From Rhizobium acidisoli (GTDB taxonomy: Bacteria > Pseudomonadota > Alphaproteobacteria > Rhizobiales > Rhizobiaceae), in assembly GCF_002531755.2 (NCBI RefSeq), contig NZ_CP035002.1:1-64000 (forward strand): a stretch of 64,000 nt of DNA, given 5' to 3'. Made by a program: the position numbers and the translations under genes. The notes under the pieces are model-generated. The model was not told the origin of the DNA and made no database searches. It worked only from the letters and a program-made list of their open reading frames with translations. Within the stretch, counting starts at the first letter, position 1. The number at the start of each line of letters is the position of its first letter. Below, piece by piece: positions 43,736-53,176 of this stretch.

Positions 43736-46567
43736 ATGGCGAGACCTTTTTCGAATGATCTGCGAGAGCGTGTTGTCGGGGCGGTGACGCAGGAGGGGCT
43801 GTCGTGCCGGGCTGCGGCCAAACGCTTCGGTATTGGCATCAGCACCGCGATCGATTGGGTACGGCGGTTCCACGCAACGGGCAGCGCAGCACCCGGCCAG
43901 ATGGGCGGCCACAAGCCGCGGGCGATCTGCGGTGGCCACCGGGAATGGCTTGTCGAACGCTGCCGCGCGAGTGCGTTCACGCTGCGCGGGCTGGTCGCGG
44001 AATTGGCGGAGCGGGGTCTGGACGTGGATTACCGGTCCGTCTGGGCCTTCGTCCGGGATGAAGGGCTGAGTTATAAAAAAAGACGCTGGTCGCCAGCGAA
44101 CGGGAGCGACCCGACGTCGCCGCCAGGCGGGCGCGCTGGCTGAAGCATCGCCATCGCATCGATCCGGCCCGTCTTCTCTTCATCGACGAAAGTGTGCTGC
44201 AGAGCAGCGGAAGGAGTTCGACATGAACTAAGACCGTAGCGTAAAGCTGCGTGAATGATGGGGGACGGCCCTCCGGGATCGGCTTTCAGGAGCAGGTCTC
44301 AAACCAGTCCGAGCTGCTGCGGTAAAGAGCCGTGGTGGTGAGCGTCGGATGAAACGTTCGGACGAGATCCGAGCAGGTGCATGTTCAAAAGACGAACGAA
44401 AGTGAACCCTCCGAAGACGCGTCGTTATGAACGTAGGTGTCGTCGAAACCAGGACCGTTTCGTCATCCTGGGACAAGTCCGCCAGATGCCTGATGACCGG
44501 GCGGGCGGCGACCGGCGTAGAGGGGGCGTGAGTTGGACATAGGCTTTCACGCGGAACTGCAGGAACCAGGCTCCTGATGCCAAGGGAGAAGCTCAAGCGG
44601 CGCAAACCGCAAGGCGAGAGTACCGATGCGGGAGACTGGGGCGGACCGACCCGTAAGAGCGTCGAGGACCCTGTAATGGGGTCGGAGCAAAGGGGGCGGA
44701 TCAGGTGGTCGTATTGTTTGAAACAACTGGAAACAGGATGACTTCGGAAAGTACGGCAGACAAGCCGTTTCGAATTGAGAAACGGCAAGTGTACGAAGCT
44801 TATAAAGCGGTCAAAGCCAACCATGGCGCAGCCGGGGTGGACGGCGAGACTTTGGAAATGTTCGAGAAAGACCTTGCGAGGAATCTCTACAAGATCTGGA
44901 ATCGGATGTCGTCCGGAGCCTACTTTCCGCCACCGGTGCGTGCCGTCTCCATTCCGAAGAAGACTGGAGGCGAGAGGGTTTTGGGTGTGCCGACTGTCAG
45001 CGATCGGATCGCGCAGATGGTAGTCAAAGCAGATGATTGAGCCGGATTTAGACTCCCTCTTTCTTCCAGACTCATATGGGTACAGGCCGGGGAAGTCGGC
45101 CTTGGATGCCGTCGGCGTGACGCGCCAGCGGTGTTGGAAGTATGATTGGGTTTTGGAATTCGACATCAAAGGACTGTTCGACAATCTTCCACACGATCTC
45201 TTGCTGAAGGCGGTCAGGAAGCACGTTACATGCAAGTGGGCTCTGCTCTACATCGGAAGATGGCTGGCAGCGCCGATGGAGAAGAATGGTGAGATTGTTG
45301 CGCGAACGTGCGGCACCCCGCAAGGCGGTGTTGTCAGTCCCTGCCTCGCCAATCTCTTCATGCACTATGCGTTTGATTTGTGGGTGACGCGGATGCATCC
45401 CGACCTACCATGGTGTCGATATGCCGACGATGGTCTTGTTCACTGCCAGAGCGAACAACAAGCCGAAGCCCTCAAGCTGGAGCTGAGTGCTCGCCTCTCA
45501 GCATGCGGACTGCAGATGCATCCGACAAAGACCAAGATCGTTTACTGCAAGGATCAACGGCGCAGAGAGGCGTATCCGAATGTCGCATTCGATTTTCTCG
45601 GGTATCAGTTCAGGCCGCGACGGGTGGCGAACACACAGCGGGACGAGTTCTTCTGTGGCTACACGCCTGCGGTCAGTCCGACGGCGCTCAAGTCAATGCG
45701 GGCGACGATCAAAAGCTTGAACATCCCGCGGCAGACGCCGGGGACGCTGGCCGAAATTGCCAAACAGCTCAATCCGCTCCTCCGGGGATGGATTGCCTAT
45801 TATGGACGGTACAGTCGCTCGGCCCTGTCTACTCTGGCTGATTACGTCAATCAGAAACTCAGGGCTTGGATCAGGCGGAAGTTCAAGCGCTTTCAGTCCC
45901 ATAAGACGCGTGCCAGTCTCTTCTTGCGAAAGCTGGCACGGGAAAATCCGGGGCTGTTCGTACATTGGAAGGCGTTCGGAACGAACACGTTTACCTGATG
46001 GGAGCGGTGTGAATCGAGAGGTTCACGCACCGTTCTGCGAGAGGCCGGCAGGTGAAATCCCTCCGGTGTACTCACCCCTGGACGAAGACGAACATGGCGC
46101 CGCTCAGAGGCTGGGCGCCGCGTGGCGAACGGCTCTTGGGCAAAGCTCCTTTCGGCCATTGGAATACGATGACGTTCATCGCCGCGCTTCGAACCGACCG
46201 CGTCAGCGCACCATGGATCATCGATGGCCCCATCAACGCCGAGCGCTTCCTCATCTATGTCGAAAAGGTGCTGGTGCCAGAGCTCAAACCTGGCGACATC
46301 GTCGTGATGGACAATCTCGGCTCGCATAAAGCCAAGGCGATCCGGGTCGCCATCCGTAGGGCCGGCGCCCGACTATTCTTTCTGCCGCAATACTCCCCAG
46401 ATCTCAATCCGATCGAGAAGCTCTTCGCCAAGATCAAACACGGGCTGCGACAGGCACAGGCCAGAACCCGCAACGCCATCGACGACGCACTGGCAGCCAT
46501 CCTCCAAACCGTCTCGCCAAAAGAGTGCCTAAACTACTTCAAGGAAGCCGGATATGAACGGACGTAA
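43736..46567 (+). CDS. IS630 transposase, interrupted by the intron
   Basis: ATG 43736 with AAGGAGG upstream opens a helix-turn-helix region ([40 protein letters not shown]). An A7 run at 44075-44081 followed by G is a typical -1 frameshift site; the -1 frame continues [20 protein letters not shown] to LLFIDE. The intron interrupts the codon after this Glu. Past the intron the same protein resumes [20 protein letters not shown], with the DDE residues in [13 protein letters not shown] and [20 protein letters not shown], to TAA 46567. Splicing exons at 44191/46077 restores GAA-ACC-TGG in frame. Confidence 0.88.
44192..46076 (+). mobile_element. Group II intron, RmInt1-like (bacterial class D)
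   Basis: The intron begins GTGTG at 44192, the canonical 5' boundary, and ends near 46076 in TACTCACC (one-base uncertainty), about 1,885 nt. Domain V is visible as a 34-nt hairpin at 46002-46035, starting GAGCGGTG and ending CACCGTTC, followed by a domain VI-like stem. The encoded reverse transcriptase lies in domain IV. It is inserted within the DDE transposase gene of an IS630 element, the type of target RmInt1 uses in Sinorhizobium. The protein reading frame is split, so mobility in cis is doubtful. Confidence 0.92.
44738..45998 (+). pseudogene. Group II intron reverse transcriptase/maturase, frame split
   Basis: The ATG at 44738 opens [20 protein letters not shown], the class-D N-terminus, through [20 protein letters not shown]. 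This frame stops at TGA 45038-45040. The rest starts at an overlapping ATG (45033, ATGATTGA) and runs to 45998 with [31 protein letters not shown], the catalytic [11 protein letters not shown], a maturase X domain ([16 protein letters not shown]) and the conserved end [10 protein letters not shown]. As in RmInt1 there is no endonuclease domain. The same break is present in the second copy. Either an old indel or termination-reinitiation must be invoked. Confidence 0.88.
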
Positions 46568-46663
46568 AATCATCCCGCTCTAGATGCCCGCAATGCCATC
46601 CGGAGTAATTTCATTGCCAAGGGAGGGAGATCAGATTTCAGTTCGAGATAACAGACGACATCG

Positions 46664-46828
46664 TTATTGCGCAAGTTTTTGGTCTGCTCGAAGATCGGGA
46701 AGCCAAACTCGCGCTTGGGTTTGATGGCCCGACGACAGTGCCAAGCTTGCGACAATTACGACCATAGCAATCAGGATGACGACGACCGGGAAAATCGTTC
46801 CAGAGGGCTTATCTTCATTGTAGATCAT
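46664..46828 (-). CDS. Small single-pass membrane protein (54 aa)
   Basis: AGGAG lies 7 bases before ATG 46828. The frame encodes a short acidic N-terminus (MIYNEDKPSG), one strong membrane helix (TIFPVVVILIAMVVIVASLA) and a basic soluble tail ending at TAA 46666-46664. It is not embedded in any larger gene and lies just outside the IS630 right end. Family unknown. Confidence 0.5.
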   Translation of the reverse strand: MIYNEDKPSGTIFPVVVILIAMVVIVASLALSSGHQTQARVWLPDLRADQKLAQ

Positions 46829-46878
46829 TGATTACTCCTGGGGCCCGGCGACGCAGAGGCGCCGCCGGGAAACGCTTG

Positions 46879-47757
46879 CTAAGCCTCGATGATGTAGACG
46901 ATCGTGAGCGCATTTGGATCGACGATGACGATCCGGCCGTCCGCAAGGATGAAGAAGCGGTAGCCTTCGTACTGAGGTACGATCTTAACAATGCGCGTCG
47001 GCAGCCGCTCAAGCCGGACCTTCTTCGGGATTTTCGTTCCGACGGAGACCGTGAAGTCTACTTCCTTCACTGGTGCAACATGGACCTCCTTCACCACCGT
47101 TCGAATTTCGGTCTGCTGTTCGACGGAGATGCTAACGTTGGTTTTTGTGTTTGAAGTCTGATTGTCAGTCGACGTGTTCTTGTTGGTTTCAGAAGAGCTT
47201 TTGTTGGTCGTCGACGAGTTCTGGTCGGTCGATTGCTTTGACGCATCACCACTTTGCGTGGCGCTCCCGTTGCTGGTTCCCTCTGCCGGTTTGGCATTTT
47301 GCGTGCTGCTCTTGGAGCCTGATGTTGCCGAGCCGCTGGCATCCGTGCCATCGGGCTTGGTAGCAGGCTTTTGTTCGGTGGTGGCGCCACCGTTGGCGTC
47401 CGTGCCACCGGACTTGGTTTCCGCCGATGGCTTGCCGGACGCGCTTCCGCTCGTTGAACTGTTGTCAGTCGAAGGCTGCTTGGCGCTCTTTTGCGTGTCC
47501 GAACCCTGACCGGATTTCTGCTGCGACGACTGATCCTTGCTTTGTGGGCACACTCCAGAGGCATCCGGAGTGCAGTCGGCGCCCATGCCGGTAGCGTTAG
47601 AGCCGGATTGTGAACCAGATTTCGCCTCCGGCTGAGAGCCGGATTGAGCCTGCCCGCTCTTCTGTGCGTCCTGCTGTGCTGCTGCCGGCAATGTTAAAAG
47701 CGGCGATACGCTCAGCGACAGCGCGGCGAGCATCATTGTGAGATGATTGCTTTTCAT
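46879..47757 (-). CDS. Exported DUF1236 protein with Ser/Thr/Gln-rich repeat region
   Basis: A 292-residue protein. Signal peptide: KSNHLTMMLAALSLSVSPLL with cleavage after PAAA. Residues about 30-205 are extremely rich in Ser, Thr, Gly, Gln and Asn (repeats of the type SGSQPEAKSGSQSGSNATG) with two Cys, likely disordered. The C-terminal ~85 residues contain the DUF1236 domain: RTVVKEVHVAPVKEVDFTVS and the FFILADGRIVIVDP segment, found in periplasmic rhizobial proteins of unknown function. The start at 47757 places the signal sequence correctly. A second DUF1236 gene lies 88 bp upstream on the same strand. Confidence 0.82.
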   Translation of the reverse strand: MKSNHLTMMLAALSLSVSPLLTLPAAAQQDAQKSGQAQSGSQPEAKSGSQSGSNATGMGADCTPDASGVCPQSKDQSSQQKSGQGSDTQKSAKQPSTDNSSTSGSASGKPSAETKSGGTDANGGATTEQKPATKPDGTDASGSATSGSKSSTQNAKPAEGTSNGSATQSGDASKQSTDQNSSTTNKSSSETNKNTSTDNQTSNTKTNVSISVEQQTEIRTVVKEVHVAPVKEVDFTVSVGTKIPKKVRLERLPTRIVKIVPQYEGYRFFILADGRIVIVDPNALTIVYIIEA

Positions 47758-47845
47758 GTTCAAACTCCGGATTGTCGGACACACCATGGGGCCGCATCTC
47801 GCGGCGCACGCGTACCTCATTGTTGGCGGTAGGAACCACCCACTG

Positions 47846-48241
47846 TCATTGGATGATCTGAATGACCTTTCTGGAGGAAGGTTCGACGATCACACGCTGA
47901 TCGTTGACAATCGCGTACGAATACTTCCGGTCATCGGGGATCGGCGTCACGACCACTGTCTCCGGCAGGGGCTGTCCCACGACCAGCTTTTCCTTCACCA
48001 CAACACGCTCGCTGGGTGCCGGAGCCTGTTGGACATAGGTCACTACCTTCTGCGGCGGTGGATCAATGACGCTTCCTGCCACACCGCCCACGATGCCCCC
48101 CACAGCAGCACCGACCGGGCCGCCAACGATAGCACCCGTCGCAGCACCACCTGCTGCGCCTGTCACTGTCGACGACTGGGCAAAGGCAGACGTCGATGCA
48201 AGCAGAATACCTGCTGTGACTACTACAACCTTGGTTTTCAT
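47846..48241 (-). CDS. Exported DUF1236 protein with glycine zipper
   Basis: A 131-residue protein. Signal peptide KTKVVVVTAGILLASTSAFA; then a glycine-zipper segment (AAGGAATGAIVGGPVGAAVG) that may insert in or associate with the outer membrane; then a DUF1236 domain with RVVVKEKLVVGQPLPETVVV and YSYAIVNDQRVIVEPSSRKV. AAGGAGG precedes the ATG at 48241, deciding against the longer frame from 48313. It is the first gene of a two-gene DUF1236 unit, behind a candidate general-stress promoter. Confidence 0.85.
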   Translation of the reverse strand: MKTKVVVVTAGILLASTSAFAQSSTVTGAAGGAATGAIVGGPVGAAVGGIVGGVAGSVIDPPPQKVVTYVQQAPAPSERVVVKEKLVVGQPLPETVVVTPIPDDRKYSYAIVNDQRVIVEPSSRKVIQIIQ

Positions 48242-48282
48242 TTTACTTTTCCTCCTTGAAGGTTCGTTCCGGTGCGGGACTA

Positions 48283-48307
48283 AACTGGGCAATGGAGGAA
48301 GTGTTCC
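48283..48307 (-). promoter_or_regulatory. Candidate EcfG/RpoE2-type promoter of the DUF1236 pair
   Basis: Minus strand: GGAAC at 48307-48303, 16 bases, AGTT at 48286-48283. The predicted transcript start near 48273 leaves a leader of about 30 bases that contains the strong ribosome binding site. The -10 element differs from CGTT at its first base. Confidence 0.45.
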
Positions 48308-48734
48308 GGGCATGGGACTTCAGGCCGGGGCTCCTGGGACCTTAGTCTCATGGTCCGCGCATTACCCACCTAGTGCGGGGGGAGGCGGCTCAGCATGCGG
48401 TCATGGACGTTCGCGAGACCGACGACTAATGCCGCAATCGCGATCGCATTCTCGCGGTCAGAAACGTTCGATTGTATCCTTCGAGCAGGACGACCGGGCC
48501 GAGCATGCTGATTTCAATGGCGAACCCTCTTGATCAAAAGGTCACCAGCCCGACTTATCCGGCCATTTCGCGGCATATCTGAGGTGGAAGCTGAAATGGA
48601 CATCAGACATCAAAAGTCGCGGACCCTTGGCCTAAACCTCCTGTAGAGGGCTCTTCCCGATGTGGGGTCTTTTTGTATGCGGGGCTTGTGCTAAGTTCCG
48701 CAGACACGCCCAAGCTCTCCTTCCGGTAGCAAAC
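48308..48734. other. Divergent region before the hybrid kinase
   Basis: About 430 bases holding the upstream DNA of the DUF1236 genes and of the hybrid histidine kinase. No further gene or repeat is evident. Confidence 0.4.
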
Positions 48735-50933
48735 ATGACCTCGTCGACATACCTGCCCGCCGACCGCCTCCAGCAAATCCTCGATAGTGCCGTCGATACC
48801 GGCATCATTATCCTCGACCCAAACGGCATCGTTGTCGGCTGGAGCAAAGGAGCTTCCAACCTCCTTCTCTGGGCCGAAGAGGAGATGCTGGGAAAGACCC
48901 TGGATGAGATCTTCCCAGCTCAGCAAGGCGCAGCCAGCCTGCTTGCAAACGAGCTTGCTGACGCAAGACGAAAGGGCAAGGGTGGCGGCGAGGGATGGCG
49001 GTTTAGAAAGGACGGAAGCAAAATATGGGTAGTCGGCGAGACCACGCCGCTTTTTGCCGATGGACAAGGTCTCGTTGGCTTCGTCAAAATCCTGCGGGAC
49101 CGCACCACGCAGCGACGGACAGAAACCGCATTGCGCGAGCGCACCCGGGCGCTCGAAGTTCTCAATCGTGCGGGCGCCGTCCTGGCCCGGGAAAACGATC
49201 TTGAAAAAGTCGTTCAGGTGGTGACTGGCGCGGGGGTGGAACTGATCGGAGCGCAGTTCGGCGCGTTTTTCTACAATGTGGTCAACAGTACTGGCGAGAG
49301 CTATATGCTTTATTCGCTGGCCGGCGTTCCTCCCGAAGCATTTTCAATATTCCCCATGCCTCGCAACACGGCCGTATTCGCCGCGACATTCAGCGGACAA
49401 GGCATCGTGCGGTCAGCCGACATTACCCTGGACCCGCGCTATGGCAAAAACGCCCCCTACGCAGGAATGCCGGAAGGGCACCTTCCCGTCCGCAGCTATC
49501 TGGCTGTCCCTGTCGTCTCCCGAACTGGCGAGGTGATCGGTGGGTTGTTCTTTGGACATTCCGACCCCGATGTGTTCAGCGAGGAGTCCGAACAGGGTTT
49601 GACCGGTCTTGCCGGTGAAGCCGCGGTTGCGATCGACAATGTCCGTCTTTTTGAGGCTGCGCAGCGCGAGCTCCAGGAGCGGCGTCGGGCAGAAGAGGCT
49701 CTAAAGGAGTTGAACGCCCATCTTGAAGATCTTGTGAAACAAAAAACCGATGAACTTCTCCGGAATGCGGACGCCTTGCGGCAAGCCCAGAAGATGGAGG
49801 CGGTTGGGCAACTGACGGGAGGCGTCGCGCATGATTTTAACAACCTACTGCAGATCATCGTTGGAAATCTTGAGACGCTGTTGCGAAACCTGCCATCCGA
49901 TGCGGGCCGGCTTCGCCGCGCTGCTTCGCAGGCGATGAAGGGCGCCGATCGGGCGGCGGCGCTGACACAAAGACTTTTAGCCTTCGCTAGGCGCCAGCCC
50001 CTCAACCCAATACCGCTTGACGCAAATAGTTTGATTCGTGGAATGTCAGAGCTTTTGTATCGAACGCTGGGGGAAATCTATCAGATCGAAATCGTCCTGG
50101 CTGGCGGCCTTTGGAAAACCGAAGCTGATCCAAACGAGCTGGAGAGCGCGCTCCTCAATCTGGCCATCAACGCGCGCGATGCAATGGCCGAGGGCGGCAA
50201 GCTTACGATAGAGACCTTCAATGCTCATCTAGACGAGGCCTATTCTGCAAACCATGCTGAAGTAATACCCGGACAATACGTGGCGATTTCGGTATCCGAT
50301 ACGGGATCGGGTATGGATGCAGAAACCATCTCTCGCGCTTTCGAACCGTTTTTCACCACCAAGGAGCAGGGCAAGGGCACCGGTCTGGGGCTGAGCCAAG
50401 TCTATGGCTTCGTCAAACAGTCGAAAGGACACGTCAACATCTACTCCGAACTCGTAGAAGGAACGACCGTCAAAATTTACCTTCCGCGGCTCTTGTCGGA
50501 GGTCATTGACGAGGAAATTCCAGAAGACCTTCCAATGCCTGAGGCCGCGGTCGGAGAGATCATCCTGGTGGTTGAAGACGATCCCGACGTCCTGCTGTAT
50601 TCGGCGGAATCGCTGAAGGAGCTCGGCTATCGCGTTTTGGAGGCCAAGGACGGTCCGTCGGCTCTGCACCTTCTAAAGGACAACCTGCCCGTAGACCTTG
50701 TTTTTACCGACGTGGTCTTGCCTGGTGGAATGAGCGGCGCAGATGTTGTCGCGAAAGCAAGGGAGGTCCAGCCTTTCGTCAAGGCGCTGTTTACGACGGG
50801 TTACTCCCGCAACGCCATCGTACACCACGGCCGGCTCGACAAGGGCGTTGATCTCCTGCAGAAGCCTTTCTCACTTGGAGATCTTGCCATCCGTGTACGA
50901 GATGTCCTCGACCGAAAAAATCAAAAGAAATAG
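48735..50933 (+). CDS. Hybrid sensor histidine kinase (PAS-GAF-HisKA-HATPase-receiver)
   Basis: A 732-residue cytosolic hybrid kinase. PAS about 10-130 (LDSAVDTGIIILDPNGIVVG, closing with GFVKILRDRTTQRR), GAF about 150-310 (VTGAGVELIGAQFGAFFYNV, RSYLAVPVVSRTGEVIGGLF), a coiled-coil linker, HisKA with the phosphoacceptor His near 365 in GGVAHDFNNLLQIIVGN, HATPase with NARDAMAEGGKL, SDTGSGMD and GKGTGLGLSQVYG, and a C-terminal receiver with its Asp near 659 (LVFTDVVLPGGMSG) and Lys in LLQKPFS. The start at ATG 48735 is chosen because the longer frame upstream lacks homology. No partner regulator is adjacent. The signal is unknown. Confidence 0.92.
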   Translation: MTSSTYLPADRLQQILDSAVDTGIIILDPNGIVVGWSKGASNLLLWAEEEMLGKTLDEIFPAQQGAASLLANELADARRKGKGGGEGWRFRKDGSKIWVVGETTPLFADGQGLVGFVKILRDRTTQRRTETALRERTRALEVLNRAGAVLARENDLEKVVQVVTGAGVELIGAQFGAFFYNVVNSTGESYMLYSLAGVPPEAFSIFPMPRNTAVFAATFSGQGIVRSADITLDPRYGKNAPYAGMPEGHLPVRSYLAVPVVSRTGEVIGGLFFGHSDPDVFSEESEQGLTGLAGEAAVAIDNVRLFEAAQRELQERRRAEEALKELNAHLEDLVKQKTDELLRNADALRQAQKMEAVGQLTGGVAHDFNNLLQIIVGNLETLLRNLPSDAGRLRRAASQAMKGADRAAALTQRLLAFARRQPLNPIPLDANSLIRGMSELLYRTLGEIYQIEIVLAGGLWKTEADPNELESALLNLAINARDAMAEGGKLTIETFNAHLDEAYSANHAEVIPGQYVAISVSDTGSGMDAETISRAFEPFFTTKEQGKGTGLGLSQVYGFVKQSKGHVNIYSELVEGTTVKIYLPRLLSEVIDEEIPEDLPMPEAAVGEIILVVEDDPDVLLYSAESLKELGYRVLEAKDGPSALHLLKDNLPVDLVFTDVVLPGGMSGADVVAKAREVQPFVKALFTTGYSRNAIVHHGRLDKGVDLLQKPFSLGDLAIRVRDVLDRKNQKK

Positions 50934-51139
50934 ATCGATTTCGTATCCACAACGATCGAACACCGAGGCGGGACGTTGCAAGTCTAGCTCTAGTGCCGGA
51001 CACACTGGCACGCTACGTCATCCTCGCCACCGTCCACTCGGTCGGAGAGCACCGTGAGATCAGTGACAAGCGATAAGGTGCCCAATAGGGCGGGACCAAC
51101 CTGAAACGACGACCCGTCAACGAACGCTATCCCGAGGGT

Positions 51140-51640
51140 TCCAGGCGGCGATCGCCGCGCAGAAGGGTCAGCCAGGCCTGCGACACTTTTCTCCGCGCCC
51201 GAACCCCCGATATGGCAATCGTCGTAGCGGTCGTCTCCATCGAGTAACGCGTCGGAATTTACGCCCTCTCGAATACCGTGACCGCTTTTTGACAGGGTCA
51301 GTTGCGCCCGCACTATCGTATTGTCTGGAATAAGCTTCTAGGAGCCGCCGTTGCTCGACTCCGGGCATTTCGATGCGATCGAAATGTAAACGGGTGCCTC
51401 GACGCCGTGCTGACGCAATGTGTCAACCATCGACATGAAACCTTTCCGATAGGCCTCCGCACTGTTGCCGATAACGAGGTCCTTCTCTCCTTGCACCCAG
51501 AGGACGCTGGTTATCCGATAACCGGAATCGTGGAGCTGTTTCATTGTATCGACCAGCACAGGATTGAGGTCACCGCCTGCCGCTCAGAGTAGCGCGAGGT
51601 TGATTTCGGCATCAGCGGCGTTTCGCCGGCTTCGGGCACT
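51140..51640 (-). pseudogene. SGNH/sialate O-acetylesterase-like hydrolase remnant
   Basis: On the minus strand a stretch reads AADAEINLALL, a TGA at 51586-51584, then in the same frame AAGGDLNPVLVDTMKQLHDS, GYRITSVLWVQGEKDLVIGN and a following SMVDTLRQHGVEAPVYISIA. Near 51340 the frame shifts and the C-terminal catalytic block continues as LLDGDDRYDDCHIGGSGAEK, holding the Asp-His pair of SGNH hydrolases. The N-terminal catalytic Ser region is missing. It is thus a partial gene with at least one nonsense codon and one frameshift, next to the MscS gene. Confidence 0.65.
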
Positions 51641-51700
51641 CAGGCGACGGCTTTGACAGGAGAGCCACCAGCCGGAACGTTGCCCGCTTTGATGCGGCAG

Positions 51701-52999
51701 TTAGGCCTCGCGCGACTGCTTGATCTCCACAGGCGTCCTCATGATGATTTCCCGATGCGGGAAGGGGATGGAAATTTCGGCTTGTTTGAACGCATCCCAA
51801 AGTGCCATCAGTACCTGGCCCCTGACATTCGTCAGGCCATTTGCGGGATCGGAGATCCAGAAGCGAAGCCGGAAGTCCAGCGACGAAGCACCAAAGCAGG
51901 TGAGCCAGCATACCGGCGCTTTGTAGTGGTTGGCGACGCGGTCCACCGTTGAGGCAGTTGCGATTGCGATGCTGACAACCTCATGCGGATCGCTGTCATA
52001 AGCCGTGCCGAAGTCGACGTCGATCCTGACGTAGTCGCTGGAGAACGACCAGTTGACGACCTGTTGGGAGATGAAGTCCTCGTTGGGAATAAGGTATTCT
52101 TTGCCGTCACGGGTGATGACCGAGACGAACCGCGAGCGCAGATCGCGGATCGATCCGAAGGTATCGCCGAGCGTGATCGTGTCGCCCGGCTTGATGGATT
52201 TGTCGAGGAGGATGATGATGCCGGAGATGAAGTTCGATACGACCTTCTGAAGGCCGAAGCCTATGCCTACGCCAACGGCGCCGGAAAAAACGGTCAATGC
52301 GGTAAGGTCGATGCCCGTGGCTGATAAGGCGATTGCGCCGGCGATGATGATCAAGCCGATTTTTATGAATTTGCTGATGAGAACCTTGATCGATGGCGAA
52401 AGGTCGCCCGACCTCTGCACCCAATGGGAAAGGACATTGCCGACGAGAACCGCGACCCAGATGAGCGTGACGGCCAGGACGACGGCTTTGACCACAAGAA
52501 GAAGTGAAAGTCGCACAGCCCCGAGATTGACAGCCAGCCCATCGAGCGCGGAGAGCACGGGATCGTCAAGGCGGAGTGCGTACAACGCGACGTAACTCCA
52601 GCTGAAGATTGCGACGATACGCGACAATGTGGGATTGCGGATGATCTTGGTCAGAACGGAGATGATGAACCACGCCGCCGTTAGCGTCAGGGCGGTTGAG
52701 ACCAGCCACCGTCGCGACGGCCAGGTCGTTTGAGTGAGAGCAACGTTTGCAAGCCATAGCCCTATGGCCAGAAAGAGCCACTTCAAGCGGCGCATGAAAG
52801 CGATTATGACGCGCAACAGGTCCGGATTACCTTTGATGCGCCTCGCTTTCGATTCCAACGCAGGCTCGGTGCGCGATGCCAGGAAAGACGCTGCGAGGTA
52901 ACCGATGGCGATGATCCCGAATTGGTAAAACGTCCATTCGCTCAACACGAACGTTCTGAGCCACTGTTCGACCGCTTCGATTGTCTGCCTGACGTCCAT
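51701..52999 (-). CDS. MscS-family mechanosensitive ion channel
   Basis: A 432-residue channel with five or six hydrophobic segments in the N-terminal half, then the pore-lining MscS helix rich in Gly and Ala (LTVFSGAVGVGIGFGLQKVV) and the beta domain (NFISGIIILLDKSIKPGDTI, SVITRDGKEYLIPNEDFISQ), and an alpha/beta C-terminal domain. It releases osmolytes when membrane tension rises. The start ATG 52999 (DVRQTIEAVEQWLR) is preferred over the upstream in-frame codon. With Kup and the Kef antiporter nearby it adds to an osmotic/ion-stress set. Confidence 0.92.
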   Translation of the reverse strand: MDVRQTIEAVEQWLRTFVLSEWTFYQFGIIAIGYLAASFLASRTEPALESKARRIKGNPDLLRVIIAFMRRLKWLFLAIGLWLANVALTQTTWPSRRWLVSTALTLTAAWFIISVLTKIIRNPTLSRIVAIFSWSYVALYALRLDDPVLSALDGLAVNLGAVRLSLLLVVKAVVLAVTLIWVAVLVGNVLSHWVQRSGDLSPSIKVLISKFIKIGLIIIAGAIALSATGIDLTALTVFSGAVGVGIGFGLQKVVSNFISGIIILLDKSIKPGDTITLGDTFGSIRDLRSRFVSVITRDGKEYLIPNEDFISQQVVNWSFSSDYVRIDVDFGTAYDSDPHEVVSIAIATASTVDRVANHYKAPVCWLTCFGASSLDFRLRFWISDPANGLTNVRGQVLMALWDAFKQAEISIPFPHREIIMRTPVEIKQSREA

Positions 53000-53176
53000 G
53001 GTCCTGGCCTTTAGCAAGCTTTAAGGCAGATAAGGCGTCGACACGAGTTTTGTTCAATTCACCCAGGATAGCCGGTGATCGAAACGGCCTCTGGCTTGAT
53101 GACCGCGAGGCTGGTGCTCCCCGGCGAGGTCATCGATCGGGTCTACCGCCGCAAATCGGTCGGATTCCGCAAATGA

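Larger units (their letters stand above)
43644..46580 (+). mobile_element. IS630-family element carrying a group II intron
   Basis: The ends are inverted repeats (GAGCGGGATGATTTTA at 43644; the same sequence reads inward from 46580), each flanked by TA (43642-43643 and 46581-46582), the target dinucleotide duplicated by IS630/Tc1 elements. Without the intron the element would be about 1,050 bp, normal for the family. Confidence 0.92.

Noticed and set aside
44228..45235. Long minus-strand open frame (335 codons) across the first intron
   Set aside because: It is antisense to the intron RNA and reverse transcriptase. The same frame recurs in the second intron copy only because the copies are near-identical; no domain or ribosome binding site is seen.
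47160..47680. Tandem DNA repeat within the Ser/Thr-rich gene
   Set aside because: The repetition is at the amino-acid composition level; codons vary and no regular DNA period was found.
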